The notes under the pieces are model-generated. The model made no database searches. It worked only from the letters and a program-made list of their open reading frames with translations, and was not told where the DNA came from. This document shows positions 1 through 12,090 of a stretch of 64,000 nucleotides of DNA, piece by piece; position 1 is the stretch's first letter, and every line of letters begins with the position of its first letter. The position numbers and the translations under genes were made by a program. This DNA comes from Raphanus sativus (taxonomy: Eukaryota; Streptophyta; Magnoliopsida; Brassicales; Brassicaceae), in assembly GCF_000801105.2 (NCBI RefSeq), contig NC_079512.1, positions 29,963,848 to 30,027,847 on the forward strand. The letters run 5' to 3'.

Positions 1-630
1 TTTTTGACTAGTTCAAATCCGCTGAAGACGTAACAATTTAATCAATTTAAAAATTATAACAGTTGATTGAATTAAAAAGAGAAGGAAATACCTATGCCGC
101 AGCTTATAAATTGTAAATAAAATATTTATAATTAGTAGATTTTGTTTGTATATTAATCAAGAGGAAGAGATTCTAAAGTCATGAATATCCTTAAAATTAG
201 TGATGGTTTGATTTGACTAATGCTAATGTATATTTGACATAATCATTACCAGTGTGACTATATTTTATCATTATTTCGTAGATTTGATCATTTGCTTAGG
301 TTGAGAGAGTTACAAGAGGGGGACAAAGAAGCAAAGTTTGTGATTATAAAATTATTTCCATGAACTTAAAGGTTTAATAATTAATTCTACTTAAATAATA
401 ATTGTTTTGCCCCCAGCTAGTCACACACTCATGATTGATTTTTATATATATATTTTTATTTGTAAAAAATAACATCATTCTCTCTCTCTACCTCTCTATA
501 TTAATCATTCTCGTCCTCACTTCCCATTCATCATCTCTTCCTATCTCTCTCTATCTCTCAAGAAAAGCAGAAAACTTTAGTGCAAAAGAAGACCCTAAAG
601 AAAAGTCTTTATTTTTTTTCTTCTGAAAAG
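1..630. promoter_or_regulatory. Upstream region and 5' leader of ATHB-2
   Basis: AT-rich DNA with no convincing coding frame. From about 480 to 560 there is a CT-rich tract (runs of ctctctct), typical of a plant 5' leader or core promoter, and a tatatatat stretch at about 444. I saw no clear CACGTG G-box. Short frames that begin near 435 and 580 are not conserved and lie before the true ATG at 631. Confidence 0.4.
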
Positions 631-1676
631 ATGATGTTTGAGAAAGACGATCTGGGTCTGAGCTTAGGCTTCAATCTTCCCAAGAAACAAGTGAATCTCA
701 AATCTAACCCATCTGTTTCCCTTACTCCATCTTCTTCATCTTTTGGATTACTTCGAAGATCTTCCCTGAACGAGAGTTTTAATTCTTCAGGTACGTTATA
801 TAGCTTTCAAAACATCTTCCTCAGTTTTATTTTTTCCCGAGAAAAAAAACAGAGGTCTCACCTTTTTGATCTGATGCATGCAGTTCCATACTCAGATTCA
901 AGTCGTGTTGAAACAAGAACCTTCATCCGTGGAATCGACGTGAACCAACCACCGTCTACGGCGGAATACGGCGACGAAGACGCCGGAGTATCTTCTCCTA
1001 ACAGCACAGTCTCGAGCTCCACCGGGAAGAGGAGCGAGAGAGAAGAGGACACAGATCCGCAAGGCTCGAGAGGAATCAGCGACGATGAAGACGGTGATAA
1101 CTCGAGGAAGAAGCTTAGACTCTCCAAAGATCAATCTGCTATTCTCGAAGAGACCTTCAAGGATCACAGCACTCTTAACCCCAAGCAGAAGCAAGCTTTG
1201 GCTAAGCAGCTAGGATTAAGAGCAAGACAAGTGGAAGTTTGGTTTCAGAACAGACGAGCAAGGTAAAGAAAAAAACACAACACGACATAGATCTCTCTTA
1301 ATTTGTTGGGTTTTACTTATAAGGGTATTTTGGTAATTTAAACAGGACAAAGCTGAAGCAGACGGAGGTTGACTGCGAGTTCTTAAGGCGATGCTGCGAG
1401 AATCTAACGGAAGAGAACCGTCGGCTACAGAAAGAAGTAACGGAGCTGAGGTCGCTTAAGCTCTCTCCTCAGTTCTACATGCACATGAACCCACCCACCA
1501 CTTTGACCATGTGCCCTTCATGTGAGCACGTGTCGGTCCCACCACCACCACCACAACCACAACCTCAAGGTGCTGCGTTAGGACACCACCAGAGGTCGAT
1601 GCCGGTCAATCCGTGGGCTCCTGCTACGAGGGTTTCTCACGGCTTGACGTTTGACGCGTTTCGTCCTCGGTCCTAG
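631..1676 (+). CDS. ATHB-2: HD-Zip class II transcription factor, ATHB-2/HAT4 type
   Basis: Three exons: 631-790, 884-1262 and 1346-1676, all with GT..AG introns, give a 289-residue protein (Arabidopsis ATHB-2 is about 284). The N-terminus carries an EAR-like repression motif (DLGLSLGF). The homeodomain lies at about residues 128-182 with the helix-3 signature WFQNRRAR, followed directly by a leucine zipper (about 183-217) and the CPSCE motif typical of class II. The first ATG of the ATG-ATG pair at 631 is chosen because MMFEKDDLG is the conserved start. The family binds CAAT(C/G)ATTG sites as dimers, represses targets, and ATHB-2 is induced by low red:far-red light to drive shade avoidance. 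No disabling change is seen; intron 2 splits the codon just after QNRRA. The next gene converges on it from the right, matching the Arabidopsis order At4g16780-At4g16790. Confidence 0.93.
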
Positions 1677-2867
1677 TCTCTCTAGTTTTTTTTTTTTTTT
1701 TTTTGCAACCAAAAGGCATTCCGGTCATTTTACTCAGTTTCTTGGGGACCAGATGCATGTTGTTGTTGTTGTCAACAAGTAGTATGTACTATTTCTAGAA
1801 AAAAAATACATCAATATTTTCTCCCTTAAATCATCATCATGTGAGGCTAACAAGTAACAACAAATCATTACAATTACAGCCAATTATTCGATATTTATTA
1901 CTTGAAACTGTTTTTTTTTTGAGGTGGGATTTATTGCAATAATTAATTTCGACAAATATATTGAGTAATTTTTCCTTGTAAGAATAATATCTAGCTTTAA
2001 CATTTAAGTTAACTAGCGTCTTGCGAACAAACCAAGAAGTGCGATTGCTTAGTGATTGTTAAAGTATCAAATAGTGAGCTAGAAATAGTTCAGATTTCTA
2101 ATAGTTTTTTCAGTAAACTTTTATCTGTTAATGTCATTATAAATGAGAAAAACGGTGCTATATAATATTTAGTTTGGGCCTACACATACTGGTATTTTTG
2201 TTACAACATACCCCTGAAGAGGACATTAACAAATTGTTGTTGATCCCAAAAAACAACACATGGTCTTTCTCGTACCACTTGTTATTCTTGAAATGGGTAT
2301 GCACTGGATCTAGGCCGTAATGAACATGAGGATGGGCTAATGGGCCACTAAGTGCCCCCGAGATGCAAAGGAGACGTCAAATGATTTGGATCAAAAACTT
2401 TTCCAGAGACTATGGACTTGCTTGAGTGCTGAGACAATTGCTCTGGTTTGGGCCAATGGTTGCCTTGATGCTTTGTGTTTCTCAGAAGCTTGTTTTGAAA
2501 GTGATTCGACCATCTTGACAACAAGAATGACCTAGACTGAACACCCCTTATGGAAGTAAATCTTGAACAAGCAAAGTAGATTGCTACAACCATCATTCGA
2601 ATTTCGGGGATCCCAAAGCAAACAAGTGTGCTGACACCACTACTAAACAAGCGACTAGGTCTTTTTGTAGTTTATCATGCTGTTCTTCAAATTCCAATTT
2701 TGGATCACGAGTATGTATAAACCGATTTGAGTTATAATTCTCATAAATCTCAATTCCAATTCCAATCTTTCTGCCAGAACATATATAACAGAATATATAT
2801 TACAACATTATGATGATAAATTGAAAACGTTATTTCTCGTCTGTTACTTCAACATATTTAATACATT
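1677..2867. other. Intergenic region between convergent genes
   Basis: Holds the 3' flank of ATHB-2, including a long poly-T run at about 1686-1704, and AT-rich DNA. A minus-strand frame at 2348-2650 (100 codons) has somewhat higher GC, but I do not recognise it; it could be a decayed transposon or gene fragment. No RNA gene is visible. Confidence 0.4.
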
Positions 2868-4304
2868 CTACTTTGAAAAATTAGCAGAGATCTTATTAGT
2901 AGACCTCTTGATGGATTCGATTCTTTGTAACCTAATCTGTTCTCTGAACTTAGCAATGAACTCATCAGCCTTCTTGTCCACGTCACTGTGGTTCCCACAA
3001 GCTCCTTCCTCTTCTACCTTCTTCTCCTCGATCTCGCTGTGTTCATCATCTTCGTGGACGTCAGCTTCTCTTCTTCTATGCTCTTCATCATCCGATTCCT
3101 GAGCTGCCTTGCTTCCCACGAAACCTCTTCCATCATTGTCTTCTCTAGTAACCCTAAGTTCCTTCGACTCTGCGATTGGATCAGACCACCACACCTTTTT
3201 AGAAGAGTTTCTTTTCATCTTCTGCTCCGAAGATTTTCTCCGTTCGCTGCTTGCTCTGAGTTTCGTAGGAGGCGACTTATAGTAGTCCATCGGCGGTGGT
3301 GGTGGCGGAGGCGGCGGAGGAGGATGAAACTCACCGCCTGAAAACTTCTTCTTCTGAACCGATTCTCTAGACTCGACGATCCTGCTAACTCCGGGAGAAT
3401 TATCCTTCCTCGACGCCGAGTTGTAAAACGCCGGTAACGGAGGAGGAGGCGGAGGTGACGGTGGTTGGCGAGACCTCTGCTTCCTGACGGTTTCTTCATC
3501 CGTTGTGAGGTTAGGTAAAGGCGTCGACTTTCTCGGCGAAGATGACGTCAGATTCACCGGAGTCTTGATCAACGGCTGAGATTCAACCGTAGCTAGATTC
3601 TTGATGGACGTCTGAGATTCAACCTCTGCTGCCGATGATGATCGGGACCTCCATGGAATAGGAGAAGGAAGGACATCGCTGTTATCATCATCACCGAGAC
3701 TCTTGAGCAGCTCTCTCTTCGATCTCACTCTCTCCCACGGGCCGCCGGGGTGATCAGAAGAAACACGAGAATAGTTCAAGCTACGAACAGGCAAAAGCAG
3801 AGGCTTTTCTCTCACCCCTGAGCTAACTCGATCGACGAACCGAGTCTGGTTCTCTCTGGAGAGAACAACCTCTGGAGTTTTCATCTGGTACTTGCTCCTC
3901 CACGTCTTAGTTTTACGACGATCGCCTGAGGAATCATCGGACGGCTCGGATTCACTCTCGTGACCCACGTTGAAAACAGAGGATACTCCAAGAAGCTTAG
4001 GAACGTAGACATGCGGATTAGTATTGTTGTGATCGTTATCGCTTGATCCTCCGCCTCCGTCGTAGTTCCGGCGGCTTAAGAGGCCGTAAGAGACGGCGAG
4101 TCCGACGAAAACGAGGTGGAGAAGCTCGAGGAGTCTTGTTTGGTTAGCGAGCTCCGGTGTCTGAGAGAGGAAGACAGGGACGATGGAGCAGAACACGGCG
4201 AGGATTAGGGCTTTGAAGAGGAAGCGAGAGTAGAATTTTCTAGGGTTTTGATCTTCTTTGTTACCCAATTGGGTTGTCTTCTTGGAGCTTCTTCTTTCTA
4301 CCAT
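2868..4304 (-). CDS. Proline-rich DUF761 membrane protein, copy A (complete)
   Basis: Single-exon frame of 478 residues. Residues about 25-47 and 60-80 form two hydrophobic helices near the N-terminus, followed by a long hydrophilic Ser/Arg-rich middle, two polyproline blocks (up to about 11 Pro), an acidic Glu/Asp stretch, and a C-terminal DUF761 motif (DEFIAKFREQIRLQRI). This architecture is that of plant 'hydroxyproline-rich glycoprotein family / DUF761' proteins, annotated beside ATHB-2 in Arabidopsis (recalled as At4g16790). The biochemical role is unknown; membrane attachment is inferred from the helices. The ATG at 4304 precedes VERRSSKKTTQ, which is conserved in the second copy at 28.3 kb. 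No break is seen. It is the intact parent of the truncated copy at 27505-28308. Confidence 0.88.
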   Translation of the reverse strand: MVERRSSKKTTQLGNKEDQNPRKFYSRFLFKALILAVFCSIVPVFLSQTPELANQTRLLELLHLVFVGLAVSYGLLSRRNYDGGGGSSDNDHNNTNPHVYVPKLLGVSSVFNVGHESESEPSDDSSGDRRKTKTWRSKYQMKTPEVVLSRENQTRFVDRVSSGVREKPLLLPVRSLNYSRVSSDHPGGPWERVRSKRELLKSLGDDDNSDVLPSPIPWRSRSSSAAEVESQTSIKNLATVESQPLIKTPVNLTSSSPRKSTPLPNLTTDEETVRKQRSRQPPSPPPPPPLPAFYNSASRKDNSPGVSRIVESRESVQKKKFSGGEFHPPPPPPPPPPPMDYYKSPPTKLRASSERRKSSEQKMKRNSSKKVWWSDPIAESKELRVTREDNDGRGFVGSKAAQESDDEEHRRREADVHEDDEHSEIEEKKVEEEGACGNHSDVDKKADEFIAKFREQIRLQRIESIKRSTNKISANFSK

Positions 4305-6331
4305 TGGAGAGAAAAGTTAGTGTTTGTTGTAAAAAGGTTCTTTATTTGGGAGATGGATAAAATGATTTGGAAAGAAGAGAGAAGACAAGTTAGTGGAGAA
4401 ATGCCAAGACTTAGAGGTTAAGTTCTGTTTTTTTTTTCATTCTTTTTTGGGTTTTTGAAATATAATGTAAGAAGAGGAATGACATTGAAGAGAATAGAAT
4501 ATGAAATCCAAGTTGATGTGTGAATTCACTACTAACCTTTATTTTTTTGGTTTCTACTACTCTAACATGCAAACACAAGTTATTTAGGGAATATAATTGA
4601 AACAGAGAAATACGACCAAGGCAGCCGATAATCTTTGTCGGCTAATGCAATAAAGGTAGATGATTATTAAAGTTGTTAGCTTTAAAGTGTATAATAAAGA
4701 AGGTAATTAGTTTGATAATAAATAAAATACTATAGAGAATATTACAGAGAGGTCGCGTAGGCATATGACCCTGGAAGAATCTGAATTCCTTTCTTTTGGT
4801 CTGCTAACGATAAAGCTTTTTTCTTACGCAGTACCCGTCTGAAAACATAGACATGATAGTCCAGTTTCAAATTAGAATATGACAGAATTAGTAACCAAAT
4901 CACGTTGACATAAGCGATTAGTTAAATACATTTATTATAATGTAACGATTAAATGTAATGGTTTTTAGTAATTTTTTTTATTTAGGTAGATATAACTTAT
5001 TTATTTTGCTTCAGATTTGATGTTTAGTCAAGAATCACCAAAGTAAATTTGACACGTCAAATTGTAAAAAGAGTCTAATCATCATTTCATCACCACATCA
5101 TTTTGAGACCACTGATGGGGGAGGTGGATCACTGGTCGGCTACCTTTACATACTTTTATATACTTCAAATTCAAGAGATAATGTGTTTAGCTATAATACT
5201 TTTTATGCACAAAAGTTATATGTCAAAGTTATTAGATCCATCAACACTGAAAACAACACTTTTGCAGCTAATGGAGGTGACATATGAGTTAGTTTAACTT
5301 ACGAAACGAACTTCATTTTAACGTCTGAATTAAAGCCATCAGCTTAAATCATACGGACAAAACAAAACCATTACAGCCAATTCTAGATTTTGAGCTATAT
5401 GATTAGTTGAGATGTAGCAAAAAAAATTATCTTTAATTTTTATCTACAACAACATACATATCAATTATGATTTATATAGTTTTTAAGCTAATTTTGGTGT
5501 GAACTAGAAGAATTAGTCTGCTGGAGATACCTAAACGGCCTATACGAGCCATAATAGTATACTTAATCACCTTTATTAGACTAAGCATGCAAGTACATAA
5601 GCGACGCACAATACTCTTATATCTATCTTGTGTTCTTGTAAACTTAACTTACATTGAAATCATCCCCAGTAATAGAATCTTTTTATGAAAGTACCATTGG
5701 TTTAGTAGTTTGATTAATGATTCATTCAAGCTTTCACACCAAAATGTCCGGGTTGCGAGTTCCAAAGAAGATGAAATATGCACTTAGTGTAAAAAATCTT
5801 ATAAGATATATTAATCATGGAGCAAATAATCTAATTTCAGTGTTGAAAAAATATAATATCTTTGTTCATGTGGTAAACCACATTAAATCTCAGAACATCT
5901 ATAACATTTATTTTTCCCTTAGAATCGAACAAAATGGGATAAAAACATTTATATTCCGAATATATTTTCCATATATAATGGTATAGCATATCTTTCTTAT
6001 CACAGAATTGATTAGATATCAACAAGTTGACAGTTTTTGTGGGAAAACTAAATTTCTTTGCTCTTTTTTGCAGTTTGTTGTTATATTGTTTGGTCTGCTC
6101 ATGGCTTGCGAGAAATAGAATAAATAAAAAATGAATTTAACTAGAAGAATAAAAATAAGCAAAAGAAAGATGAAACAAACTTAGTTTAATGTCTCCATCA
6201 GTTTGAAGATTAAAAGTCTTCATTGTCCTAAACAATTGAGAGAGAGAGAGAGATGAAGGTTGCAGCTCGATCAAAGGGCTTCTTTAGTTCGGAGGTCTTT
6301 CGATTACTTGTCTTCGTTGTCATTGACATCC
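4305..6331. other. Upstream region of the DUF761 gene and intergenic DNA, left part of duplicated block A
   Basis: No gene recognised. It is the likely promoter of the minus-strand DUF761 gene. The stretch 4305-5520 aligns by eye almost continuously with 28321-29490, and 5523-6300 with 31025-31181 plus 32877-33380, which shows that promoter and spacer were duplicated along with the genes. Confidence 0.7.
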
Positions 6332-9314
6332 CTAGTCAACATCCATCACATCGTTCCTGTTTAGGTCAATGCCACGATCCACATTGCTAGTGTTAACATT
6401 CATCGTAACGTTCCCGTTTAGGTCAATGCCACGATCCACATTGCTAGTGTTAACATTCATCGTAACGTTCCTGTTTAGGTCAATGCCACGATCCACATTG
6501 TTATTGTTAACATCCATCGCATTGCTCCTCTCTAGGTCAATGCCAAGATCCACGCCGTTATTGTCAACATCCATCGTATCAGTTCTGTTTAGGTCAATAC
6601 CATAATCTTCACTGTTACTGTTGTTGGTGTTGCCTGAGGGATCATCTTCGCTATCCTCGATTATGAGATTGCACTTGTTGATGGTGACAGCGTCGAGAAG
6701 GCCATATTCCCACAGTTTGATCATAAACATTCTCCAGCATCTGAATGTTTTTGAAACACAAAAGTTGTTATTGTCTTCAATTTTTTTATTTGAACGTCTG
6801 TATATATATAGGAGCGGAAATTTACGAGTGGAGTGGTTTGGATTCGGTAAACTCTTTCTTGTGAAACTTTGAAAACGCTTCACATGCCCAAGGAACTTGA
6901 CCATCCGTGATAACCCTGAAAACAAAATCATTAAGAAACATGCATGGAATCTAGGACACATATTCTGGTGGACTAATCTATTCAAGATTATGTGGATATA
7001 TTAGATCAGTTAATTCTTGAGATAGCATGAATCTCACATTAAACATACGCCTATATATGACTGTGTGTGTGTGTGCACTGAAATGTGTAAGAAAAGTATA
7101 TTACCTTTGCTTTCTTACAAATGAGTTCCAAAGACGCATGAAGTTCTTTCCAGTCGGGCTCACATCCTCAAAATTATCAATCCTCTGCAGCATTTTTTGA
7201 AGTTTTCAAAAGCCATTAGCACATTACGTTGTATACCATAATCTTTTTCGTTATTTATTTAATGAGTGCGGAAAGAAATCATGGAATACATGACGATCTG
7301 CTAAGTCTGCATCTTCATCATCGACTTCATCTTCGCTGTCTCGATCAGACATTACTTCCTCAAGTGTCATTGGCTTTGTCACAGAAACATGCAGTTTTTG
7401 GTTAGTAAACAATAGAATATAGACCACACGGGGATACAAACAGAAGCATATGTAAAATAATTGAGCAAGAACAATCAAACTAGAATATTGTGAACTGGGA
7501 CCAACTATATATACTTTGATAAGATATCATAACGTGCAATTCAAAGAACATGCAAAAGAAGTCGGTAATGGAACTAATTGATTCACCTGAAGTGTTCGAG
7601 AATGATAGAACTGGCGTGTCTGGAGAAGTGAGATGCTGGAAGAAAATTTCTCAGTCAATACGACAGTACAATAAACACTTATTCATAATAGCAAGAACAA
7701 TTAGGAACAACATGGAATGGTAAACAAACCTTCTTGTCTTAGCAGCAGGGCCCTCAGATTCGCTAGCCCCAGAGCCAGAAGATTGACCTATCTCTGGTAC
7801 ATTCATCATTGCCTCAGGATTTCCTAAACATTTTTGTACATCAGTTACGTACGGACTGTTAAATCAAGACACTGTATCAAGCGCAAAGCCAAAAAGGAAT
7901 ACCACCAGGACGAGAAGAGATATTACTATTGTTCAGCAAGGAGGTTCCAGTTTCTGTGTCATCGGCTAAAAAGGGAGGATCCAATGGTAAAATGGTTACA
8001 TTAAGCCGCTTGGGGATATTTCTACCACCTATTTGTCTACGCTTGAAAGTGTTTGAGCTGCAAAACATTATGGTTAGGTTTATAAAGATGTACTGACAAT
8101 ATTAAAGGAAGGAGTTTTAGCAAAAAAAAAAATATTAAAGGAAGGAGTTGCTGCTGTTAATTAAGAGCTTCTGAAAGATACCAAAAGGAGAGAGGCTCAA
8201 ATTTTTCTCGATTGTTTTCTCGGTCCTGGTGTAAAAAAGATGCAATATCAACTTATATTTTCAGCAGTTGTAACTTGTAAGGTTTTCCCAAGTTACCAAG
8301 TTTATAGAAAATGACCTCGGTTTCGAAAGCATCAAGTCTTGCAGTGACATCAACTGTCTGGTTTTCTTCTGAAGTCTACAATAGGAAAGACCCTCTTTAA
8401 CTATAATTTCATACATAAAAAGAGACATAGCAAAACAAGAGAGTTCCATTTGAACCACATACCATGAACTCAAATTCAAGTATTTTATGAAATGAATTCA
8501 AGTGAAGTTGCAGCCCCTGCACACATACACAAGAACAATAGATTATAAACTCCATCTGGAACACGTTTTCTCAGTTAAACAAGAACACAACATATGCAAC
8601 CGCATGCAACTGCAAACTAGCATAACATGAAACGGCATGTATTATTTAGGCCTCGGTAGAAATAATTGCCCACCTTGAAGCTACCACATTGCATATAGCA
8701 AAAGGGACAAGAGCAGTTCTTCGTAACTGCACCACAATATATACATAAAAATAAAATAAAACTAGAGAAACATAAAGAGAGAGTTACATGGAATTACAGA
8801 AAGAACAGAAACTAACTCACCTTGAGTTTTCTTCACTGTATTATCCAAGTCCTTAAAGTTGAAAACTACCATCCCAGCAGATGCGGACCTAACCAAAAAA
8901 AAAAGACACAAAAATTTACGTGCGTACCATGAAACATAAAAGACGTATTGAAGACAACAAGAAGTCTAATACCTTGTTTCGCAATTTTGTTGATATTTGT
9001 AGTTCAAGTTTCTCCGAAGAAACCATGGCTGCATAACACACAGTTAATAAAACATTAGACGCAAAACAACACATTTTCGCCATGAGAAAGACTAGAGATC
9101 AGCTTAATGCAAAACCCAAACTACAGTCTACACATGAGATGATAGAGAACATTTTGAAATTTGTTAACAAAATGGATTCAGAGAAAGGAAAGCAATTCAT
9201 TACTTTGCATGGAAAGTGACGTAGAAGCATGTCGTATAGACTAACAGGTTTCAAATACATCCAGTTCTCGTCATCACGTGATGAATAAGCTCGGCTGTCT
9301 TTTTCCTGACTCAT
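6332..9314 (-). CDS. VRN2-like polycomb protein (C2H2 zinc finger + VEFS box), copy A
   Basis: Multi-exon gene reading leftward from an ATG at 9314 (MSQEKDSRAY). Exons I can place: 9204-9314, 8973-9028, 8821-8888, 8674-8726, 8463-8516, about 8290-8379, about 8176-8229, about 7905-8056, about 7738-7826, about 7591-7635, about 7270-7372, 7105-7184, about 6840-6917 and 6332-6750. The encoded order matches VRN2/EMF2/FIS2 proteins: an N-terminal segment, one C2H2 finger (CPFC...HLNSFH), a basic linker (KRRQIGGR), then the VEFS box with EEVMSDRDSEDEVDD, LWNSFVRKQR and CWRMFMIKLW. The C-terminus is Asn/Asp-rich with a 19-residue repeat (see separate entry). The family is the Su(z)12 subunit of PRC2, laying H3K27me3; VRN2 maintains vernalisation memory. 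The join of the sixth and seventh exons is uncertain: the obvious splice runs through an in-frame TAA near 8263. Function is likely but not proven. By position it may correspond to At4g16810 rather than VRN2 itself (At4g16845). Confidence 0.8.
6340..6620 (-). repeat. 57-bp coding minisatellite in the VRN2-like C-terminus
   Basis: About 4.7 tandem copies of a 57-bp unit, each encoding 19 residues of the form GIDLNRNVTMNVNTSNVDR. The two central copies are nearly identical, so the array has changed recently. The duplicate gene at 33.4 kb has about 3.5 units. Confidence 0.85.
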
Positions 9315-9499
9315 TTTTGAATGAAGTTTCTGCAATAGAAAAACCAACAACAAACGGCGTTCAATATAAGAAGGCAATCTTCGAATCAAAGACTGAGACA
9401 ATGAGAAATCAAGATCTAAGAGATAAAAGTTCAAATATAAAAGATATCATCAACATTTTGGACAATAGGAGAGAAAGCTAGAGAAATATGAGAAGCTGC

Positions 9500-11214
9500 A
9501 GAGAGAAAGTAAAGACCTGATCGGAGAGAGTAGGATGTGTTCGAAGAAGAAGAGAGGTAGAGAGAGATTATATGATGAGGATGAGAATGAACTTAAAGAC
9601 ATGACTACGCCAAATTCAATGTTTCTTTTTGGTCTTTCTTCTCTGAGATTCTTTCCATTTGACTTTGTATTTTACTGTATTTTGTTTCCTTTACATGAAC
9701 GCACCTTATAATTAACTAGTCCACTGTATTATGATAGTAATAAAAAGCTTATTTTCCTATATACTACAGATTTTATACCTATTATATTATGATAGTAATA
9801 ATATAAAAACAAACTATTTTCATATAAAGTACAAATATTTTAGAACATGTATACTATTTATTATAAGTAATAAAAGAAAAAATCTGAATTTCCTATATAA
9901 TTTAAATTATATTTTCCTATTTATATACTTTTATAATTATTATTATATTATACTAGAAAGCTGAACATAATTATCTTTTCGTGGTTTAGCAATAATCATG
10001 ACTTAATACGATTAGGAAACAAATGCAAGTCGGAAAAAATCAATGACGGAAATCAACCCTTATCATTGTTTCTCTAGAAATATACTTGTTATGAATAAAT
10101 ATGACTTCTCCTTGCAATTTCACATATAATCCCAGCAGTCACATATCCCCTTATCTTAAATATGACTTACATATAATCCCAGCAGTCACATAATCCCAGC
10201 AGTCACATAACCAATATTATAACATTATAACATTTAAGTATTGATACTTATCATCACTAGAATAGCGCATGACGCGGATTATTACCTAGTGTTCAATGAA
10301 AAATCACATATATTCAATGAAAGTTGCGTATGTTCACATATGTTCAACGAAGAATTATGTGTATGTTCGTTTATAGAGTTATTTATATAACTATTGGTTA
10401 ATCAAAACAATTGGTATGCTGCCTAAGATGGGTGCAATCCGACCATAAGCTAATAACAAACCAGTTCGATATCTTGATGCAAGGGAGATCAAAGTTGTAT
10501 CATATCAACTGTGAGATTGGAGATAACAAAAATGCAGACAAATATTTCTACAAAAAAAATGATGAAGTTGATAAAATAGCTATGAGGGTAAAATCCATAA
10601 ATCTCACTAATTTGACAATGATGGTGTGTGTATGAGGAATTAAGAGGTCTCTCACGACATATTCGGTCTCTTTTACTCTGATACCATTTTAATAGATCTA
10701 AATTCAGAAGCGTGTAAACCGAACACATTGTTAGCATAGTTTTGTGATGAATATTAATTATTGCTATTAGGAGAAAAAATGTAAGAGTCGAGGAGGAAAT
10801 CCCATATGGAAATCAACCGCTTCTCGCTGCCGCGGACAGTATACGGCTAGGGATAATGCCACCACCGAGGTCTAGTTCGCTACTGCCACCTACTACTACT
10901 GAGGTCTAATTCCCACTTTCTCTGACTGATAACATTGATATTCCAAGCGAGAACAGAGTCATCCCCCTTTCCGGTGGAGGAAAGCCAACAAGAAGATCCA
11001 AAAGAAGAGTAAACATAGATAAAAATAGAACTAACCAAATGTAATTGACCAAAGAAATCTGTGGAAATAAGATGAAACCAAAAAGAATTTATGTGATTAT
11101 ATGACTATGGTGACTTTATACCCCTACAAAACGTAGTTATACTTCATCAATATTGAATTCTATAAAACAAAAAGATTTATAAATGATCATCATCGTTTCT
11201 TACTTTGTTAAGAA
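9500..11214. other. Upstream region of VRN2-like copy A and AT-rich intergenic DNA
   Basis: No gene recognised. 9550-9720 is the probable promoter/leader of the VRN2-like gene. 9722-10060 is a dispersed repeat with a second copy at 61995-62370. 10100-10210 has three to four short direct copies of a unit containing ataatcccagcagtcac, and 10285-10370 repeats gttcaatgaa-type units. 10677-10686 has the complement of an iMet primer-site motif, but no LTR pair could be found around it. Confidence 0.5.
10127..10210. repeat. Short direct repeats (ataatcccagcagtcac)
   Basis: The unit containing aatcccagcagtcac occurs three times within 85 bp with small spacers. It is probably a slippage product in non-coding DNA. 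Confidence 0.7.
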
Positions 11215-11229
11215 CTTCTCATTAATAAA

Positions 11230-11414
11230 AGATTCATTCAGAATAAATTCTGCAAAAACATTTTACCAAAAAAAAACGTGCAAAGGTGATCTGTATATAT
11301 AAAATGTCTAACATGTGATTTGAAAAATTCAAATATTATTTTGTCAAAAAAAAAATTCAAATATTATTTCAAATTATTATTTCTTTGAGTAGTGATTTCA
11401 GATTTGTTGGTTGG
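11230..11414. repeat. Left flank of the Copia insertion, paralogous to 21985-22117
   Basis: This stretch (attcattcagaataaattc through tttgttggttgg) is repeated at 21985-22117, where the sequence continues without the retrotransposon. It therefore serves as an empty-site reference for the insertion. Confidence 0.8.
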
Positions 11415-11547
11415 TGTTATGAACCGACTGGTTCAGGTGGATGTTTATCCAAAAGATACTAGTAGGCTTTGACCCATTATTGGCCCATCTTGTAGTCCCT
11501 ATATAAGGAGTTCATATTCGACATTAATAAGACACACATTCACAACA
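11415..11547 (+). repeat. 5' LTR
   Basis: 133 bp, TG...CA ends. It contains a TATA-type box (ctatataagg at about 11500) that could drive transcription. It is followed by acgttatcagcacgag, a sequence often seen as the primer-site region in plant Copia elements (from memory). Confidence 0.93.
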
Positions 11548-11629
11548 CGTTATCAGCACGAGCTAAGCTCAAAACCCTAGCAAAATTCGTAGGTCACCAA
11601 AAACCTTAAAAACTAACCGCATCTTAAAA

Positions 11630-12090
11630 CGGTCATATCTCCCTAACCGTAATGACCTAGACGGCTAGCCACCTATCAATCTGAAGATCTCGACGAGACG
11701 AAGCCAGCGCCGCTAACCTCGCGAGGATCCGATCTCAGACGCGCCGGCACGCTCTATTTTAGTACGCGCCGTCAATTATTCAAGAACCCTAATTTTGACG
11801 CAATTTCAAATCGATCGTTCTCTCAAACCATAACGATCCAAACGACGTGCGATATACCAAATTGAAGATCTTGAAGAGAAGAATCCATAGCCGAAAACCT
11901 CGCGTCGATCAGATCTCAGACGCCCTGCCAAACTCTGTTTTAGTGCGCGCCGTCAATTGGACAAGAACCCTAATTTTAACACAACTTCAAATCGATCGTT
12001 CTCCCAAACCGTAACGATCCAGAAGACGTGCGACATATCAATTTGAAGCTATTGAAGAGGAGAATCCAACGCCGCAGACCTCACCTCAAT
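11630..12090 (+). repeat. 181-bp tandem repeat in the retrotransposon leader
   Basis: About 2.5 diverged copies of a roughly 181-bp unit. Landmarks are cgttctctcaaaccataacg (11816) and cgttctcccaaaccgtaacg (11997), with an older related copy near 11633. The region is GC-richer than its surroundings and has no open frame. It may be a packaging or promoter region. Confidence 0.7.

Noticed and set aside
858..1194. Antisense frames opposite the ATHB-2 exons
   Set aside because: Shadows of the strongly conserved coding strand; no family match.
2821..3341. Plus-strand Ser-rich frames across the DUF761 gene
   Set aside because: Opposite-strand shadow of the proline-rich and acidic coding region.
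6369..6605. Plus-strand frame with repeats of MPRSTLL
   Set aside because: It is the reverse of the 57-bp repeat in the VRN2-like last exon.
10677..10686. ctctgatacc, complement of an initiator-tRNA primer site, suggesting a minus-strand LTR element
   Set aside because: No matching LTR pair, target duplication or polyprotein was found around it; ten bases can match by chance.
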